64,000 bases of DNA from the NCBI GenBank assembly GCA_020848435.1, contig JADLAC010000066.1:1-64000 (forward strand), written 5' to 3'. Made by a program: the position numbers and the translations under genes. The notes under the pieces are model-generated. The model ran no database searches and had not been told where the DNA came from. It worked only from the letters and a program-made list of their open reading frames with translations. Below, piece after piece: positions 28,014 to 42,123 of the stretch. Position 1 is the stretch's first letter, and each line of letters opens with the position of its first letter. The DNA is from Burkholderiales bacterium (lineage in GTDB: Bacteria; Pseudomonadota; Gammaproteobacteria; Burkholderiales; WYBJ01).

Positions 28014-29789
28014 TTACATTCTTTCCGGGGCGCTTACACCCAGCAGGCCGAGGCCGTTGCGCAGCGCTTGGCGCACCGCCGCGATCAACGCCAGCCGAGC
28101 GAGCTTGGTCGGCTGGTCGTCGACCAGGAAGGGCACAGCGTTGTAGTAGCTGTGGAATGCGGCGCACAGCTCGCGCAGATAGAAGGCGATCAGATGCGGC
28201 GACAGATCGCGCGCGGCGGCGGCGACGACTTGCGGGTATTCGCCCAGCCGGCTGGCGAGCGCGATCTCGTGCTCGTCGGCGAGCGGCGCGAGGTCCGCTT
28301 GCGCGAGCGCAGCCGCATCCGCGCCCCAAAGCGCGAGCACGCTCGAGATCCTCGCGTGGGCGTATTGCAGGTAGTACACGGGATTATCCAGGCTCTGGCT
28401 CTTCGCCAGGTCGAGGTCGAAATCGAGATGTTGATCGCTCTTGCGCAGCACGTAGAAGAAGCGCGCGGCATCGTTGCCGACCTCGTTGCGCAGCTCGCGC
28501 AAGGTCACGAACTGCCCGGAGCGCGTCGACATGGACACTTTCTCGCCGCCGCGATAGAGCACCGCGAACTGCACCAGCGCCACGTGTAGGCGTTGCGCAT
28601 CCGCACCGCAGGCGCGCAAGGCGCCCTTGACCCGCGGGACATAGCCGTGATGGTCCGCGCCCCAGACGTCGATGATGCGATCGAAACCGCGGGCGAGCTT
28701 GTCGAGGTGATAGGCGATGTCGGACGCGAAGTAGGTGTAGGCGCCGTTCTCGCGCCGGAGCACGCGGTCCTTCTCGTCGCCGAAGGCGCTCGATCGAAAC
28801 CACAGTGCGCCATCGCGGGTGTAGCTGTGCCCGGCGGCCTCGATCAGGGCGAGCGCCTGCTCGACCTTGCCCCGGATGTACAAGGATTGCTCGGAGAACC
28901 ATTGATCGAAGACGACGCCAAATTCCTGCAAGTCCTGGCGGCAATCCGCGAGCTGCTCCTCGAGCGCGAACCGATGCAGCACGTCGTAGTCGGCCGCGAG
29001 CATGGTCTTCGCCGTGGCGATCAACGCATCGAGCGTCTGCTCGGCGTCGCTCACCGCTTCGCCCTCGGCATCGAGGTGGCGCGGGGCGTCCAGCAACAGG
29101 CGCACGCTCATCGCTTCGATATCTCGGGCCGGGCGCGACAGGCGTGCGCCTTCGCGTTGGTGCAGGCGCTGCGCCATCTCGCGCACGTACTCGCCCTGGT
29201 ATGCGTTGCCGGGAAAATCGAGCGCCTGAGCGCACAGCTCCAAGTACCTGAGCCAGGCGGAGAGCGCCAGGATGTCCATCTGGCGGCCGGCATCGTTCAC
29301 GTAGTATTCGCGCGTCACCGCGTAACCGGCGGCCGCGAGCACATTCGCCACCGAGGCGCCATATGCGGCCCCACGGCCGTGACCCACGTGCAGCGGGCCG
29401 GTGGGATTGGCGGAGACGAACTCCACTTGCACGCGCTCGCCGTTGGCGCCGGCGGCGCGGCCGAAACGTTCACCCTCGACCAGCGCCCGAGCCACCACCT
29501 GAAGCTTGCTTTCGGAGCGCAGGCGGAAATTAATGAAGCCCGCACCTGCTACTTCCACCGCCGCGACTTGGGCCGATGCCGGCAGGGCCGCGACCAGGGC
29601 CTCGGCAATTGCGCGCGGTTTCTGCTTCAGGGTCCGCGCGAGCTGTAAGGCGATGTTGCTGGCATAATCGCCGTGACTCGCCTGCTTGGGACGCTCCAGG
29701 ACGATCGCCGTCGAGGCGGCCTGAGGGGCGACGGCAGCGAGCGCCTGTCGCAGCAGCGCGGTCACGTGGTCGTGCAAAGGATCGGTCAC
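28014..29789 (-). CDS. argS: Arginyl-tRNA synthetase
   Basis: Class I synthetase charging tRNA-Arg. It has 591 residues. The HIGH-type motif is in NPTGPLHVGHGRGAAYG, and the KMSKS position is replaced by EKVSMSTRSG, as is usual in ArgS. The C-terminal anticodon-binding domain ends with SAPERM. The frame is open far upstream, but the GTG at 29789 gives the family start (TDPLHDHVTALLRQAL). No Shine-Dalgarno is seen. A TAGAAT -10-like hexamer lies at 29842-29847 on this strand. Confidence 0.93.
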   Translation of the reverse strand: MTDPLHDHVTALLRQALAAVAPQAASTAIVLERPKQASHGDYASNIALQLARTLKQKPRAIAEALVAALPASAQVAAVEVAGAGFINFRLRSESKLQVVARALVEGERFGRAAGANGERVQVEFVSANPTGPLHVGHGRGAAYGASVANVLAAAGYAVTREYYVNDAGRQMDILALSAWLRYLELCAQALDFPGNAYQGEYVREMAQRLHQREGARLSRPARDIEAMSVRLLLDAPRHLDAEGEAVSDAEQTLDALIATAKTMLAADYDVLHRFALEEQLADCRQDLQEFGVVFDQWFSEQSLYIRGKVEQALALIEAAGHSYTRDGALWFRSSAFGDEKDRVLRRENGAYTYFASDIAYHLDKLARGFDRIIDVWGADHHGYVPRVKGALRACGADAQRLHVALVQFAVLYRGGEKVSMSTRSGQFVTLRELRNEVGNDAARFFYVLRKSDQHLDFDLDLAKSQSLDNPVYYLQYAHARISSVLALWGADAAALAQADLAPLADEHEIALASRLGEYPQVVAAAARDLSPHLIAFYLRELCAAFHSYYNAVPFLVDDQPTKLARLALIAAVRQALRNGLGLLGVSAPERM

Positions 29790-29880
29790 GGCAGTGAGGA
29801 GAGGCGTGGGCGGTCGAGGTCGAAGCGAGGCGGGGCGGAAAATTCTAGCATGGCGCTCCGGCCGGGCTGCGCGCGGGCTC

Positions 29881-32082
29881 CTAGATGCTGATCGGGTCGA
29901 CGTCGATGGCCCAGCGGGCGGCGGTCGCGCGCATGCTCGCGATCTGCCGCGCCCAACGCTCGAGGAAGGCGTGCAGCCGGGGGCGTGAGGCCGATTGAAC
30001 GAGCAATTGCGCGCGCTCGCGACCCTTGAGCCGCTGCATCGTCGCCGGCGCCGGATCGTAGACGACCACACCCTCGGCGATCGATTGCGAAAACGCCGCT
30101 GCCTCGTGCAGCAGACTTAGCGCTTGTTCCAGCCGAGGGGCCTCCGCACGCAGCACAGCCTGGTGCACGAACGGTGGCAAGTGCGCTTGGCGGCGCTCTT
30201 CCAGCAACATGCGTGCGAACGCGTCGTAGTCGTGCGCCTGGACAGCCCGATACAACGGATGGCTCGGAAACGCGGTCTGGATCAGGACTTCGCCGCGTGT
30301 CCCGGCGCGTCCCGCGCGTCCCGAGACCTGCATCAATTGCGCGAAAAGCTGTTCGGCGGCGCGAAAGTCCGTGCTGTATAGCGCCTGGTCGCTGTTGAGG
30401 ACGCATACCAGGCCGAGGCCCGCGAAGTCGTGGCCCTTCGAAAGCAGTTGGGTGCCGACCAGCACGTCGACTTCGCGCCGCTCGATCGACTCGCGCATGC
30501 CCGACCAGGCATTGCGGCCGCGGGTCGTATCCCGGTCGATGCGTAGCACACGCGCCGCGGGCAGCGCCAGACGCAGCGTCGATTCGATGCGCTGCGTGCC
30601 GAAACCCAGCGGGTGCAAATCGACGTTGCCGCACTGCTCGCATGCTGCCGGCACGGCACCGGCGTGGCCACAGTGATGACACATCAGGCGCGGCCCCGGC
30701 TTGTGCAATACCAGCCGCGCCGAGCAGCGCGTGCAGCCCGGTGCCCAGCCGCACGCCGCACAAACCAGAACGGGCGCGAAGCCGCGGCGGTTCAAATAAA
30801 CCAGCGCCTGTTCTCCCGCGGCGACGCGCGCCGCGATGGCATCGAGCAATAGCGATGCGATCCCTGCTACCAGGCTCGCTTGGCTCGCCGCCACCAGCCG
30901 AATGTCCGGTGGCGCTGCGCCGCTTGCGCGTTGCGTGAGCCGCGCGATGCGATAGCGTCCGCTCAAGGCGGCGCGATACGATTCGAGCGAGGGCGTGGCC
31001 GAGCCGAGCACCACCGGCAGCGCGCATTGCTGCGCGCGCCATATCGCCAGGTCGCGCGCGCAATAGCGCATGCCTTCGACCTGCTTGAACGACGCATCGT
31101 GTTCCTCGTCGACGATGATGAGCGCGAGCCGTGGCATGGGGGTAAAAACGGCCGATCGTGTTCCCAGGACGATCTGCGCTTCGCCGGCGTGCGCTGAGAT
31201 CCAGTTGGACGCTCGCTGCGCGGATGCGAGATTGCTGTGCAGGGTGACGAGCCGATGCTGCGGAAAGCGCGCCCGTAGCCGCGCTTCGAGCTGCGGGGTC
31301 AAGCCGATTTCGGGCACGAGCAGCAGGACTTGGCCTTGCCTGTCCAGTGTCGCGGCCATGATCCGCAAGTAGATCTCGGTCTTGCCGCTGCCGGTGACGC
31401 CGTGCAACAGCCAGGTGCGGAAGCCCGTCGGCGCCTGCAGCAGCGCGGCAAGTACCGCCTGTTGCTCCGGCGTCAGGACGAGGTGCGCCGGCTGCGGCCC
31501 CGGCAGCGCCGGCGAGGCGCCTGGGGCGGGGGCGGCCTGCTGCGTGCTGGCCCAACCGCGCTCGAGCAAGCCTTTGAGTCCGCGGCGCTGCGTGCCGCGC
31601 AGCTGGCGCACCTCTTCGGCGCTCCAACTTCCGGCGCCTGCCAAGGCCTCCAGCAACCGTGCCAGGGCGGGCGAGCGCTTGAGGCCCGAGCGCAGCGCGG
31701 CGCGCCCGCCTGCGGTTACGGCCACGGCGCCGAACGTAGAACGGCGCGGCGCGTGTTGCGCCCGGTAACGGCTGGGCAGCGCGCCGAGGACGACTTCGCC
31801 GATGGGATGGTGGTAGTACGCGCTGCAGAAGCGCAGCAGCCGCAGAATATCCGGCGGCAGCGGTGGCACGTCGCGCAGAATCTCGTCCGCCTGGCGCAGG
31901 CGCGTGGCTTCGACCGAAGGCGGCTGGCCGACGCTGACGATGATACCGAGCACGCGTTTGCGCCCGAAAGGCACACGCACCCGGCAGCCGACATCACTCG
32001 CCCGAGCGAGGTCGCAGCGGTAGTCGAACAGGGTGGGAAGAGGAACGTCGATGGCGACCTGGATGCAGGTCATGGCAGACAT
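29881..32082 (-). CDS. priA: Primosomal protein N' (replication restart helicase PriA)
   Basis: 3'-5' helicase that reloads the replisome at stalled forks. It has 733 residues. The N-terminal fork-binding domain is followed by Walker A GVTGSGKTEIYL, DEEHD and the zinc-binding cysteine cluster (CAACGW, CTRC, CHHC, CEQC), then helicase motifs V and VI with QVSGRAGR. The start may be the ATG at 32082 or at 32073. The 297-bp gap upstream contains a cluster of DnaA boxes. Confidence 0.95.
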   Translation of the reverse strand: MSAMTCIQVAIDVPLPTLFDYRCDLARASDVGCRVRVPFGRKRVLGIIVSVGQPPSVEATRLRQADEILRDVPPLPPDILRLLRFCSAYYHHPIGEVVLGALPSRYRAQHAPRRSTFGAVAVTAGGRAALRSGLKRSPALARLLEALAGAGSWSAEEVRQLRGTQRRGLKGLLERGWASTQQAAPAPGASPALPGPQPAHLVLTPEQQAVLAALLQAPTGFRTWLLHGVTGSGKTEIYLRIMAATLDRQGQVLLLVPEIGLTPQLEARLRARFPQHRLVTLHSNLASAQRASNWISAHAGEAQIVLGTRSAVFTPMPRLALIIVDEEHDASFKQVEGMRYCARDLAIWRAQQCALPVVLGSATPSLESYRAALSGRYRIARLTQRASGAAPPDIRLVAASQASLVAGIASLLLDAIAARVAAGEQALVYLNRRGFAPVLVCAACGWAPGCTRCSARLVLHKPGPRLMCHHCGHAGAVPAACEQCGNVDLHPLGFGTQRIESTLRLALPAARVLRIDRDTTRGRNAWSGMRESIERREVDVLVGTQLLSKGHDFAGLGLVCVLNSDQALYSTDFRAAEQLFAQLMQVSGRAGRAGTRGEVLIQTAFPSHPLYRAVQAHDYDAFARMLLEERRQAHLPPFVHQAVLRAEAPRLEQALSLLHEAAAFSQSIAEGVVVYDPAPATMQRLKGRERAQLLVQSASRPRLHAFLERWARQIASMRATAARWAIDVDPISI

Positions 32083-32125
32083 GAAGCCACAGCGAGCGCG
32101 TGGCGCAGGGCGATCTGGGCCCGCT

Positions 32126-32309
32126 TGTGGATAAATCTGTTGATTGTTTTCCCGCGTTGATCGAGTGCTGCGCCGAGCAACCCGTGCACGCCCTTAGTGT
32201 GCCTCCGCCCAAGTGACTTATGCACATGAAAACAAGTGGTTACGCGAAAAACTCGAGCTCGGGCATGATGCGTGCCGAAACCCCACCCCGGAGGCGTTGC
32301 TGTGCATAA
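32126..32309. promoter_or_regulatory. DnaA-box cluster with IHF-like site (priA-hemE gap)
   Basis: The 297-bp gap between priA and hemE holds three exact TTATNCACA boxes: 32126-32134 (minus, TTATCCACA), 32218-32226 (plus, TTATGCACA) and 32301-32309 (minus, TTATGCACA). Overlapping the first is AATCAACAGATTT on the minus strand (32133-32145), 12 of 13 to the IHF consensus, in a locally AT-rich stretch. Such boxes are rare at this GC content. The role could be a DnaA-titration or reactivation locus, an auxiliary origin, or DnaA control of priA. No other feature is seen in the gap. Confidence 0.6.
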
Positions 32310-32379
32310 CTTACAGCGGCAGGGCCGCGCAAAGCCGCTTGCAGCAATGCTTTGCGGGCGGGTCTCCCGCGAAGCCGCG

Positions 32380-33447
32380 CTACGACACGTGATACGGGCG
32401 GCTAAGCTCGTGCACCGCATCGATCAAGGCCTGTACGTGCTCGGGTGGCGTGAATTGCGATACGCCGTGGCCTAGATTGAAGACGTGCCCCGCGCCCGCG
32501 CCGTATGACTCGAGCACTGCGGCGGTCTCGGCGCGGATCACCTCCGGCGGGCCGAGCAGCACGGCGGGGTCCAGGTTGCCCTGCAATGCGACCCGCGTAC
32601 CGACCCGCGCGCGCGCCGCACCGATATCGATCGTCCAGTCGAGACCGACGGCATCGCAGCCGCACGCGGCGATCTGTTCGAGCCATGCCCCGCCGCCCTT
32701 GGTGAACACGATCGAGGGCACGCGATGGCCGTCGTAGCTCCTGTGCAAGCCGCTCACGACCGCGCTCATGTAGCGTAGGGAGAAGCGCTCGTACGCGCCC
32801 TGAGCGAGAACGCCGCCCCACGTATCGAACAGCATGATTGCTTGCGCCCCGTGCTCGATCTGGGCGTTCAAATACGCCACGATGGCGCGCGTATTGACCT
32901 GCAATATGTGATGCAGCAGCTCGGGACGCCGATACAGCATGCCCTTCACGCTGCTGAAGTCGCTTCCCGAGCGCCCCTCGATCATGTAGCAGGCGAGCGT
33001 GAACGGGCTGCCGGAAAAGCCGATCAGCGGCACATCGCCGGCGAGCGACTTGCGCACTTGGGCGACAGCGTCGAGAACGTAGCGCAAGTGCTCGCTCGGG
33101 TCCGGCGCGATGAGGTTGCGGATCTCCCATTCTTCGCGCAAAGGCCGCTCGAAGCGAGGACCCTCGCTTTCGACGAAATAGAGCCCGAGCCCCATGGCAT
33201 CGGGAATGGTCAGGATGTCCGAGAACACGATGGCGGCATCGAGGGCGAAACGCGCCAAGGGTTGCAGGGTCACTTCCGTAGCGAGATCCGGATTGCGGCA
33301 GAGCTCGAGAAAGCTGCCGGCTCGCGCCCGGGTCTGGTTGTACTCGGGCAAGTAGCGGCCCGCCTGGCGCATGATCCACAGCGGCGTATACGGCGTCGGC
33401 TGGCGCGCGAGAGCGCGCAGAAACGTATCGTTACGGGGGCGGGTCAT
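32380..33447 (-). CDS. hemE: Uroporphyrinogen decarboxylase
   Basis: Converts uroporphyrinogen III to coproporphyrinogen III in heme synthesis. It has 355 residues. The signatures PLWIMRQAGRYLPEY near the N-terminus, FSDILTIPDAMGL and GFSGSPFTLACYMIEG are present, with NLGHGVSQFTPPEHV at the end. The frame extends upstream, but the ATG at 33447 begins MTRPRNDTFLRAL, as in homologues. No strong Shine-Dalgarno. Confidence 0.96.
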   Translation of the reverse strand: MTRPRNDTFLRALARQPTPYTPLWIMRQAGRYLPEYNQTRARAGSFLELCRNPDLATEVTLQPLARFALDAAIVFSDILTIPDAMGLGLYFVESEGPRFERPLREEWEIRNLIAPDPSEHLRYVLDAVAQVRKSLAGDVPLIGFSGSPFTLACYMIEGRSGSDFSSVKGMLYRRPELLHHILQVNTRAIVAYLNAQIEHGAQAIMLFDTWGGVLAQGAYERFSLRYMSAVVSGLHRSYDGHRVPSIVFTKGGGAWLEQIAACGCDAVGLDWTIDIGAARARVGTRVALQGNLDPAVLLGPPEVIRAETAAVLESYGAGAGHVFNLGHGVSQFTPPEHVQALIDAVHELSRPYHVS

Positions 33448-33529
33448 GGCCGTTCGCGCGCGTTGGAGCGAGATCGAAACGTGGGCAGCCCCTCGTCTTG
33501 CATCGTCTCGAAATCCGTGGCTCGGAGCA

Positions 33530-35005
33530 CTAGCGCGGCAGGGTCGAGCGGCCCATGAGGAGCTCGTCGACCGCGCGCGCGCATTGACGGCCCTCGCGTA
33601 TCGCCCACACGACCAGCGACTGGCCGCGGCGCGCATCCCCGGCGGTGAACACCTTCGGCACCGAGGTCGCATAGCTGCGCGCGCCCTCGGTATCGGCGCG
33701 CGCGTTGCCGCGCGCATCGCGCTCCACGCCGAAGACGTCGAGCAGCTTGCCGACCGGCGATACGAAGCCCATGGCAAGGAGCACCAGATCGGCGCGCAGC
33801 TCGAATTCGCTGCCCGGCACTTCGACCATTCTCAACTGGCCGCTGTCGGGGCTCTGGTCCCAGTTGACGCGCACGACGATCGCCTTGCGCACGCGGCCGT
33901 TGCTGCCCTCGAAGCGCTTGGTGCTGACGGCCCAGTCGCGCTGGCAGCCTTCCTCGTGCGAGGACGAGGAGCGCAGCCGGAGCGGCCAATAGGGCCAGGC
34001 CGGATTGTTCGACGGCGACGGCGGCATCGGCAGCAGCTCGAACTGGCTGATAGAACGCGCGCCGTGACGATTGGCGGTGCCGACGCAGTCGGAGCCCGTG
34101 TCACCGCCGCCGATGACGAGGACATGCTTGCCCTGCGCGCTAATCTCGGGCACGCCCGCGTCACCGGCCACGCGCCGATTCTGCAGCGGCAGGAATTCCA
34201 TGGCGTAGTGGACGCCGTCCAGATCGCGGCCCGGAATCGGCAAGTCGCGAGGCTGTTCGGCGCCGGCGGCCAACACGACCGCGTCGAATTCGTCGCGCAG
34301 CGCTTTCGGGTCGAGGGCGGCGGCAGCGCCATTGCCCGCGCCGGGCGCGAGAGCGCCCACGCTGCAATTGGTCCGGAACTGTACGCCTTCGGCGCGCATC
34401 TGCTCCACGCGGCGATCGATCGACGCTTTCTCCAGCTTGAAGTCGGGAATGCCGTAGCGCAGCAGGCCGCCGATGCGATCGTTCTTCTCGAACACGACGA
34501 CGTCATGGCCGGCGCGCGCGAGTTGTTGCGCGCAGGCCAAGCCGGCGGGACCCGAGCCGACGATCGCGACGCGCTTGCCGGACCTGTGCGACGCCGGCCG
34601 CGGCAGCACCCAGCCTTGCTCCCAGCCCTTGTCGATGATAGCGTGCTCGATCGACTTGATGCCGACCGGGTCGTTGTTGATCCGCAGCGTGCAGGCTTCC
34701 TCGCAGGGCGCCGGACATACGCGCCCGGTGAACTCGGGGAAATTGTTGGTCGAATGCAGCACCTCGAGCGCCGAGCGCCACTCGTTGCGATAGACGAGAT
34801 CATTCCAGTCCGGGATGATGTTGTTCACCGGACATCCGCTCATGCAAAACGGCGTGCCGCAGTCCATGCAGCGGGCGCCCTGCACGGCCGCCTGCTCGTC
34901 GTGCAACGGCGCGACGAACTCGCGCCAATGCTTGACGCGCTCGGCGGGCGCTTCGGCGGCTTCGTTCAGCCGTTGATATTCGAGGAATCCGGTGATCTTT
35001 CCCAT
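33530..35005 (-). CDS. gltD: Glutamate synthase small subunit
   Basis: NADPH-oxidising FAD/iron-sulfur subunit that feeds electrons to GltB. It has 491 residues. The N-terminal cysteine cluster (CMDCGTPFC, CPVNN) binds Fe-S centres, and two Rossmann motifs follow (GSGPAGLACAQQLA and GGGDTGSDC). The ATG at 35005 (MGKITGFLEYQRL) is chosen over an upstream TTG. It lies 94 bp after gltB in the same orientation. Confidence 0.96.
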   Translation of the reverse strand: MGKITGFLEYQRLNEAAEAPAERVKHWREFVAPLHDEQAAVQGARCMDCGTPFCMSGCPVNNIIPDWNDLVYRNEWRSALEVLHSTNNFPEFTGRVCPAPCEEACTLRINNDPVGIKSIEHAIIDKGWEQGWVLPRPASHRSGKRVAIVGSGPAGLACAQQLARAGHDVVVFEKNDRIGGLLRYGIPDFKLEKASIDRRVEQMRAEGVQFRTNCSVGALAPGAGNGAAAALDPKALRDEFDAVVLAAGAEQPRDLPIPGRDLDGVHYAMEFLPLQNRRVAGDAGVPEISAQGKHVLVIGGGDTGSDCVGTANRHGARSISQFELLPMPPSPSNNPAWPYWPLRLRSSSSHEEGCQRDWAVSTKRFEGSNGRVRKAIVVRVNWDQSPDSGQLRMVEVPGSEFELRADLVLLAMGFVSPVGKLLDVFGVERDARGNARADTEGARSYATSVPKVFTAGDARRGQSLVVWAIREGRQCARAVDELLMGRSTLPR

Positions 35006-35099
35006 CGTGCTCGATCCCAATAACGCCCGTTGTCGCTCGCGAATGGTTCACTTCGCCCGATCGAGGCGGGGCAGGACCGCCCGCTCGACCGATCGATGG

Positions 35100-39761
<4,662 letters not shown>

Positions 39762-39893
39762 GGGACATCTCCTGAAGCGGTCGGAGCACGCCATATTCGC
39801 GCCGCACAAAAACGAAAGGAAAAGGCGTCAAGTGTACCGCGCTGGGGCACCAGCCTCAACACAACGGCCGGCCCGGCGAAAGCCCCAGGGAGA

Positions 39894-39913
39894 CAAGGCC
39901 GACAGGCTCCTAG
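39894..39913 (-). repeat. 20-bp repeat, copy 2 (dgt 3' end)
   Basis: The minus strand reads CTAGGAGCCTGTCGGCCTTG, matching 19 of 20 bases with 177-196. The dgt stop codon TAG is part of the leading CTAG. Confidence 0.5.
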
Positions 39914-41034
39914 ATCTCAGCGACGGCGAACAGGCGCCGATGCTCGCCGATCGCGTACCGGTCGGTCATGCCGGCGATGTAATCGGCGATCGCGCGCTCA
40001 ATCGATTCGCTGTCGGCACTGGCCCGGTGCTGGGGCGGGAGCATCTTCGGATCGGCCTTGAAGGCGCCGAACAGGTCGGTCACGATGCGCCGCGCCTTGT
40101 TGGCCATGCGGGCGACCCGGTAATGCTGATAGAGATCGCGCCGCAAGAATTGCTTCAGCGCACGTTGCTCGGCCGCCATTTCCGCGCTGAAACGAATCAG
40201 TGCCGGTGCCGCTTGCACGTCTTGCAGCGATTTCATCCGGGCGGCGCGGATGTTGCGCCGGCTGGTCTGCACCAGGTCGACGACCAAGGCGTTGATCATG
40301 CGGCGGATGGTTTCGTGGATGAGGCGCCGGTCCGCGAGCTGCGGATAGAGCGCGCGCACCTGGTCGAGGTGGCGCACGAACGCGCGCACCGTGCCCAGTT
40401 GCTCCAGCGTAAGCAAACCCGAACGCAGGCCGTCGTCGACATCGTGATTGTTGTACGCGACCTCGTCGGCCACGTTCGCAATCTGGGCTTCCAGCGAGGG
40501 CTGCTGCTTGCGCAGGAAGCGCTCCCCCACCTCGCCCAGCTTGCGGGCATTCGCGGCCGAGCAGTGCTTGAGGATGCCCTGGCGGGTCTCGAAGGTGAGG
40601 TTGAGGCCGTCGAAAGCGGCGTAGCGGGTCTCGAGCAAGTCCACCACGCGCAGCGATTGCAGGTTGTGCTCGAAACCACCGCTTCGGCGCATGCACGCAT
40701 GCAAGGCATCCTGGCCGGCGTGGCCGAACGGCGTATGGCCCAGGTCGTGAGCGAGCGCGATCGCCTCGGCAAGGTCTTCGTTCACTGCGAGCGCGCGCGC
40801 GATGGAGCGGGCGATCTGCGCCACTTCGATGCTGTGCGTGAGGCGCGTACGGTACAGATCGCCTTCGTGGTTGACGAAGACCTGGGTCTTGTATTCGAGC
40901 CGGCGAAACGCGGTCGAGTGGACGATGCGGTCGCGATCGCGCTGGAACTCGTTTCGGCCTTGCGGTGCTGCCTCGGCGAAACGGCGGCCGCGCGAGCGCT
41001 CGGCGCGGGCGGCGTAGGGCGCTAATTCAGCCAT
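39910..41034 (-). CDS. dgt: dGTP triphosphohydrolase-like HD protein
   Basis: HD-domain hydrolase expected to cleave dNTPs to nucleosides and triphosphate. It has 374 residues. The metal-binding motif is in RTRLTHSIEVAQIARSIAR and ALAHDLGHTPFGHAG, with NLQSLRVVDLLE following. The length suits the dGTPase-like type 2 family rather than the 505-residue E. coli Dgt, so the symbol is by family. The ATG at 41034 lies inside the end of aroB by 8 bp. Confidence 0.88.
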   Translation of the reverse strand: MAELAPYAARAERSRGRRFAEAAPQGRNEFQRDRDRIVHSTAFRRLEYKTQVFVNHEGDLYRTRLTHSIEVAQIARSIARALAVNEDLAEAIALAHDLGHTPFGHAGQDALHACMRRSGGFEHNLQSLRVVDLLETRYAAFDGLNLTFETRQGILKHCSAANARKLGEVGERFLRKQQPSLEAQIANVADEVAYNNHDVDDGLRSGLLTLEQLGTVRAFVRHLDQVRALYPQLADRRLIHETIRRMINALVVDLVQTSRRNIRAARMKSLQDVQAAPALIRFSAEMAAEQRALKQFLRRDLYQHYRVARMANKARRIVTDLFGAFKADPKMLPPQHRASADSESIERAIADYIAGMTDRYAIGEHRRLFAVAEI

Positions 41035-42121
41035 TGCCGGTGCAATGCGACAACACCTCCGCCAGCATGTCGTGAGAAAACTCGGCGGTGACGAAGGCGG
41101 CTCCGAGCGCGCGCAGCAGTACCAGGCGCACTCGCCCGGCACGCACTTTCTTGTCGTGGCCCATGAGCTCGAGATAGCGCTCGACCCCCAACGCCGGCGC
41201 CCGGGTAGGGAGATGCGCCGCCTGGAACAAAGCGCGGATACGTTCGACATCGGCGCGCGCAAGCATGCCCATGCGGCACGACAGCTCCGCCGCGAGCACG
41301 CTGCCCGCCGCCACCGCCTCGCCGTGCAGCCATGCTCCGTAGCCCACGCCCGATTCGATCGCGTGGCCGAAGGTGTGACCGAGGTTGAGCAGCGCTCGAT
41401 CCGCGGCTTCGCGCTCGTCGCCCGCGACGACTTCGGCCTTGTGCTCGCACGAGCGCACGATGGCGTAAGCGAGTGCCTCCCGGTCGCGCGCGAGCAGCCG
41501 CGTCATGTTGGCTTCGAGCCAGTCGAGGAAGGCGGCATCGCGGATCAGGCCGTACTTCACCACCTCCGCGATGCCGGCGCAAAGCTCGCGCTCGGGCAGC
41601 GAGTCGAGGGTCGCCGTGTCGGCCAGCACCAATCGCGGCTGATAGAACGCGCCGATCATGTTCTTGCCCAAGGGATGGTTGATCGCGGTCTTGCCGCCGA
41701 CCGAAGAATCGACTTGCGCCAGCAGCGTGGTGGGGACTTGGATGAACGGTATCCCGCGCTGATAGGTCGCGGCGGCGAAACCGCCGATGTCCCCGACCAC
41801 GCCGCCACCCAGGGCGATCAGCGTGGTCGCGCGCTCGCAACGCGCCGCCAGCAAGGCATCGAAGACGCTGTTGAGCGTTTGCCAGTTCTTGTGTGCTTCG
41901 CCATCGGGCAGAACGACTTCGAGCGCCTGCACGCCATGGGCTTCGATGCCGCGTACGAATCGCCGCAGGTACAGTGGACCGACGGTGGTGTTGGTGACGA
42001 CGGCCACGCGCTTTTGCGCGAGGTGCGCGAGCACGCTGCGCGGGTCGTCGATTAGACCTTCCCCGATCAGGATCGGGTAGCTGCGCTCCGCGAGCGAGAC
42101 GTTCAGGGTGCGCGTGGGCAT
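41027..42121 (-). CDS. aroB: 3-dehydroquinate synthase
   Basis: Second step of the shikimate pathway: DAHP to 3-dehydroquinate, NAD- and metal-dependent. It has 364 residues. GGGVVGDIGGFAAATYQRG and QVPTTLLAQVDSSVGGKTAIN are diagnostic, and LNLGHTFGHAIE supplies metal ligands. The ATG at 42121 lies two bases after the aroK stop, and the end overlaps the dgt start by 8 bp. Confidence 0.96.
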   Translation of the reverse strand: MPTRTLNVSLAERSYPILIGEGLIDDPRSVLAHLAQKRVAVVTNTTVGPLYLRRFVRGIEAHGVQALEVVLPDGEAHKNWQTLNSVFDALLAARCERATTLIALGGGVVGDIGGFAAATYQRGIPFIQVPTTLLAQVDSSVGGKTAINHPLGKNMIGAFYQPRLVLADTATLDSLPERELCAGIAEVVKYGLIRDAAFLDWLEANMTRLLARDREALAYAIVRSCEHKAEVVAGDEREAADRALLNLGHTFGHAIESGVGYGAWLHGEAVAAGSVLAAELSCRMGMLARADVERIRALFQAAHLPTRAPALGVERYLELMGHDKKVRAGRVRLVLLRALGAAFVTAEFSHDMLAEVLSHCTGNG

Positions 42122-42123
42122 GG

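Noticed and set aside
29874..29884. GGCTCCTAGAT at the priA end as a third copy of the 20-mer
   Set aside because: Only 9-11 bases match, the similarity stops after GGAGCC, and much of it is the stop codon context.
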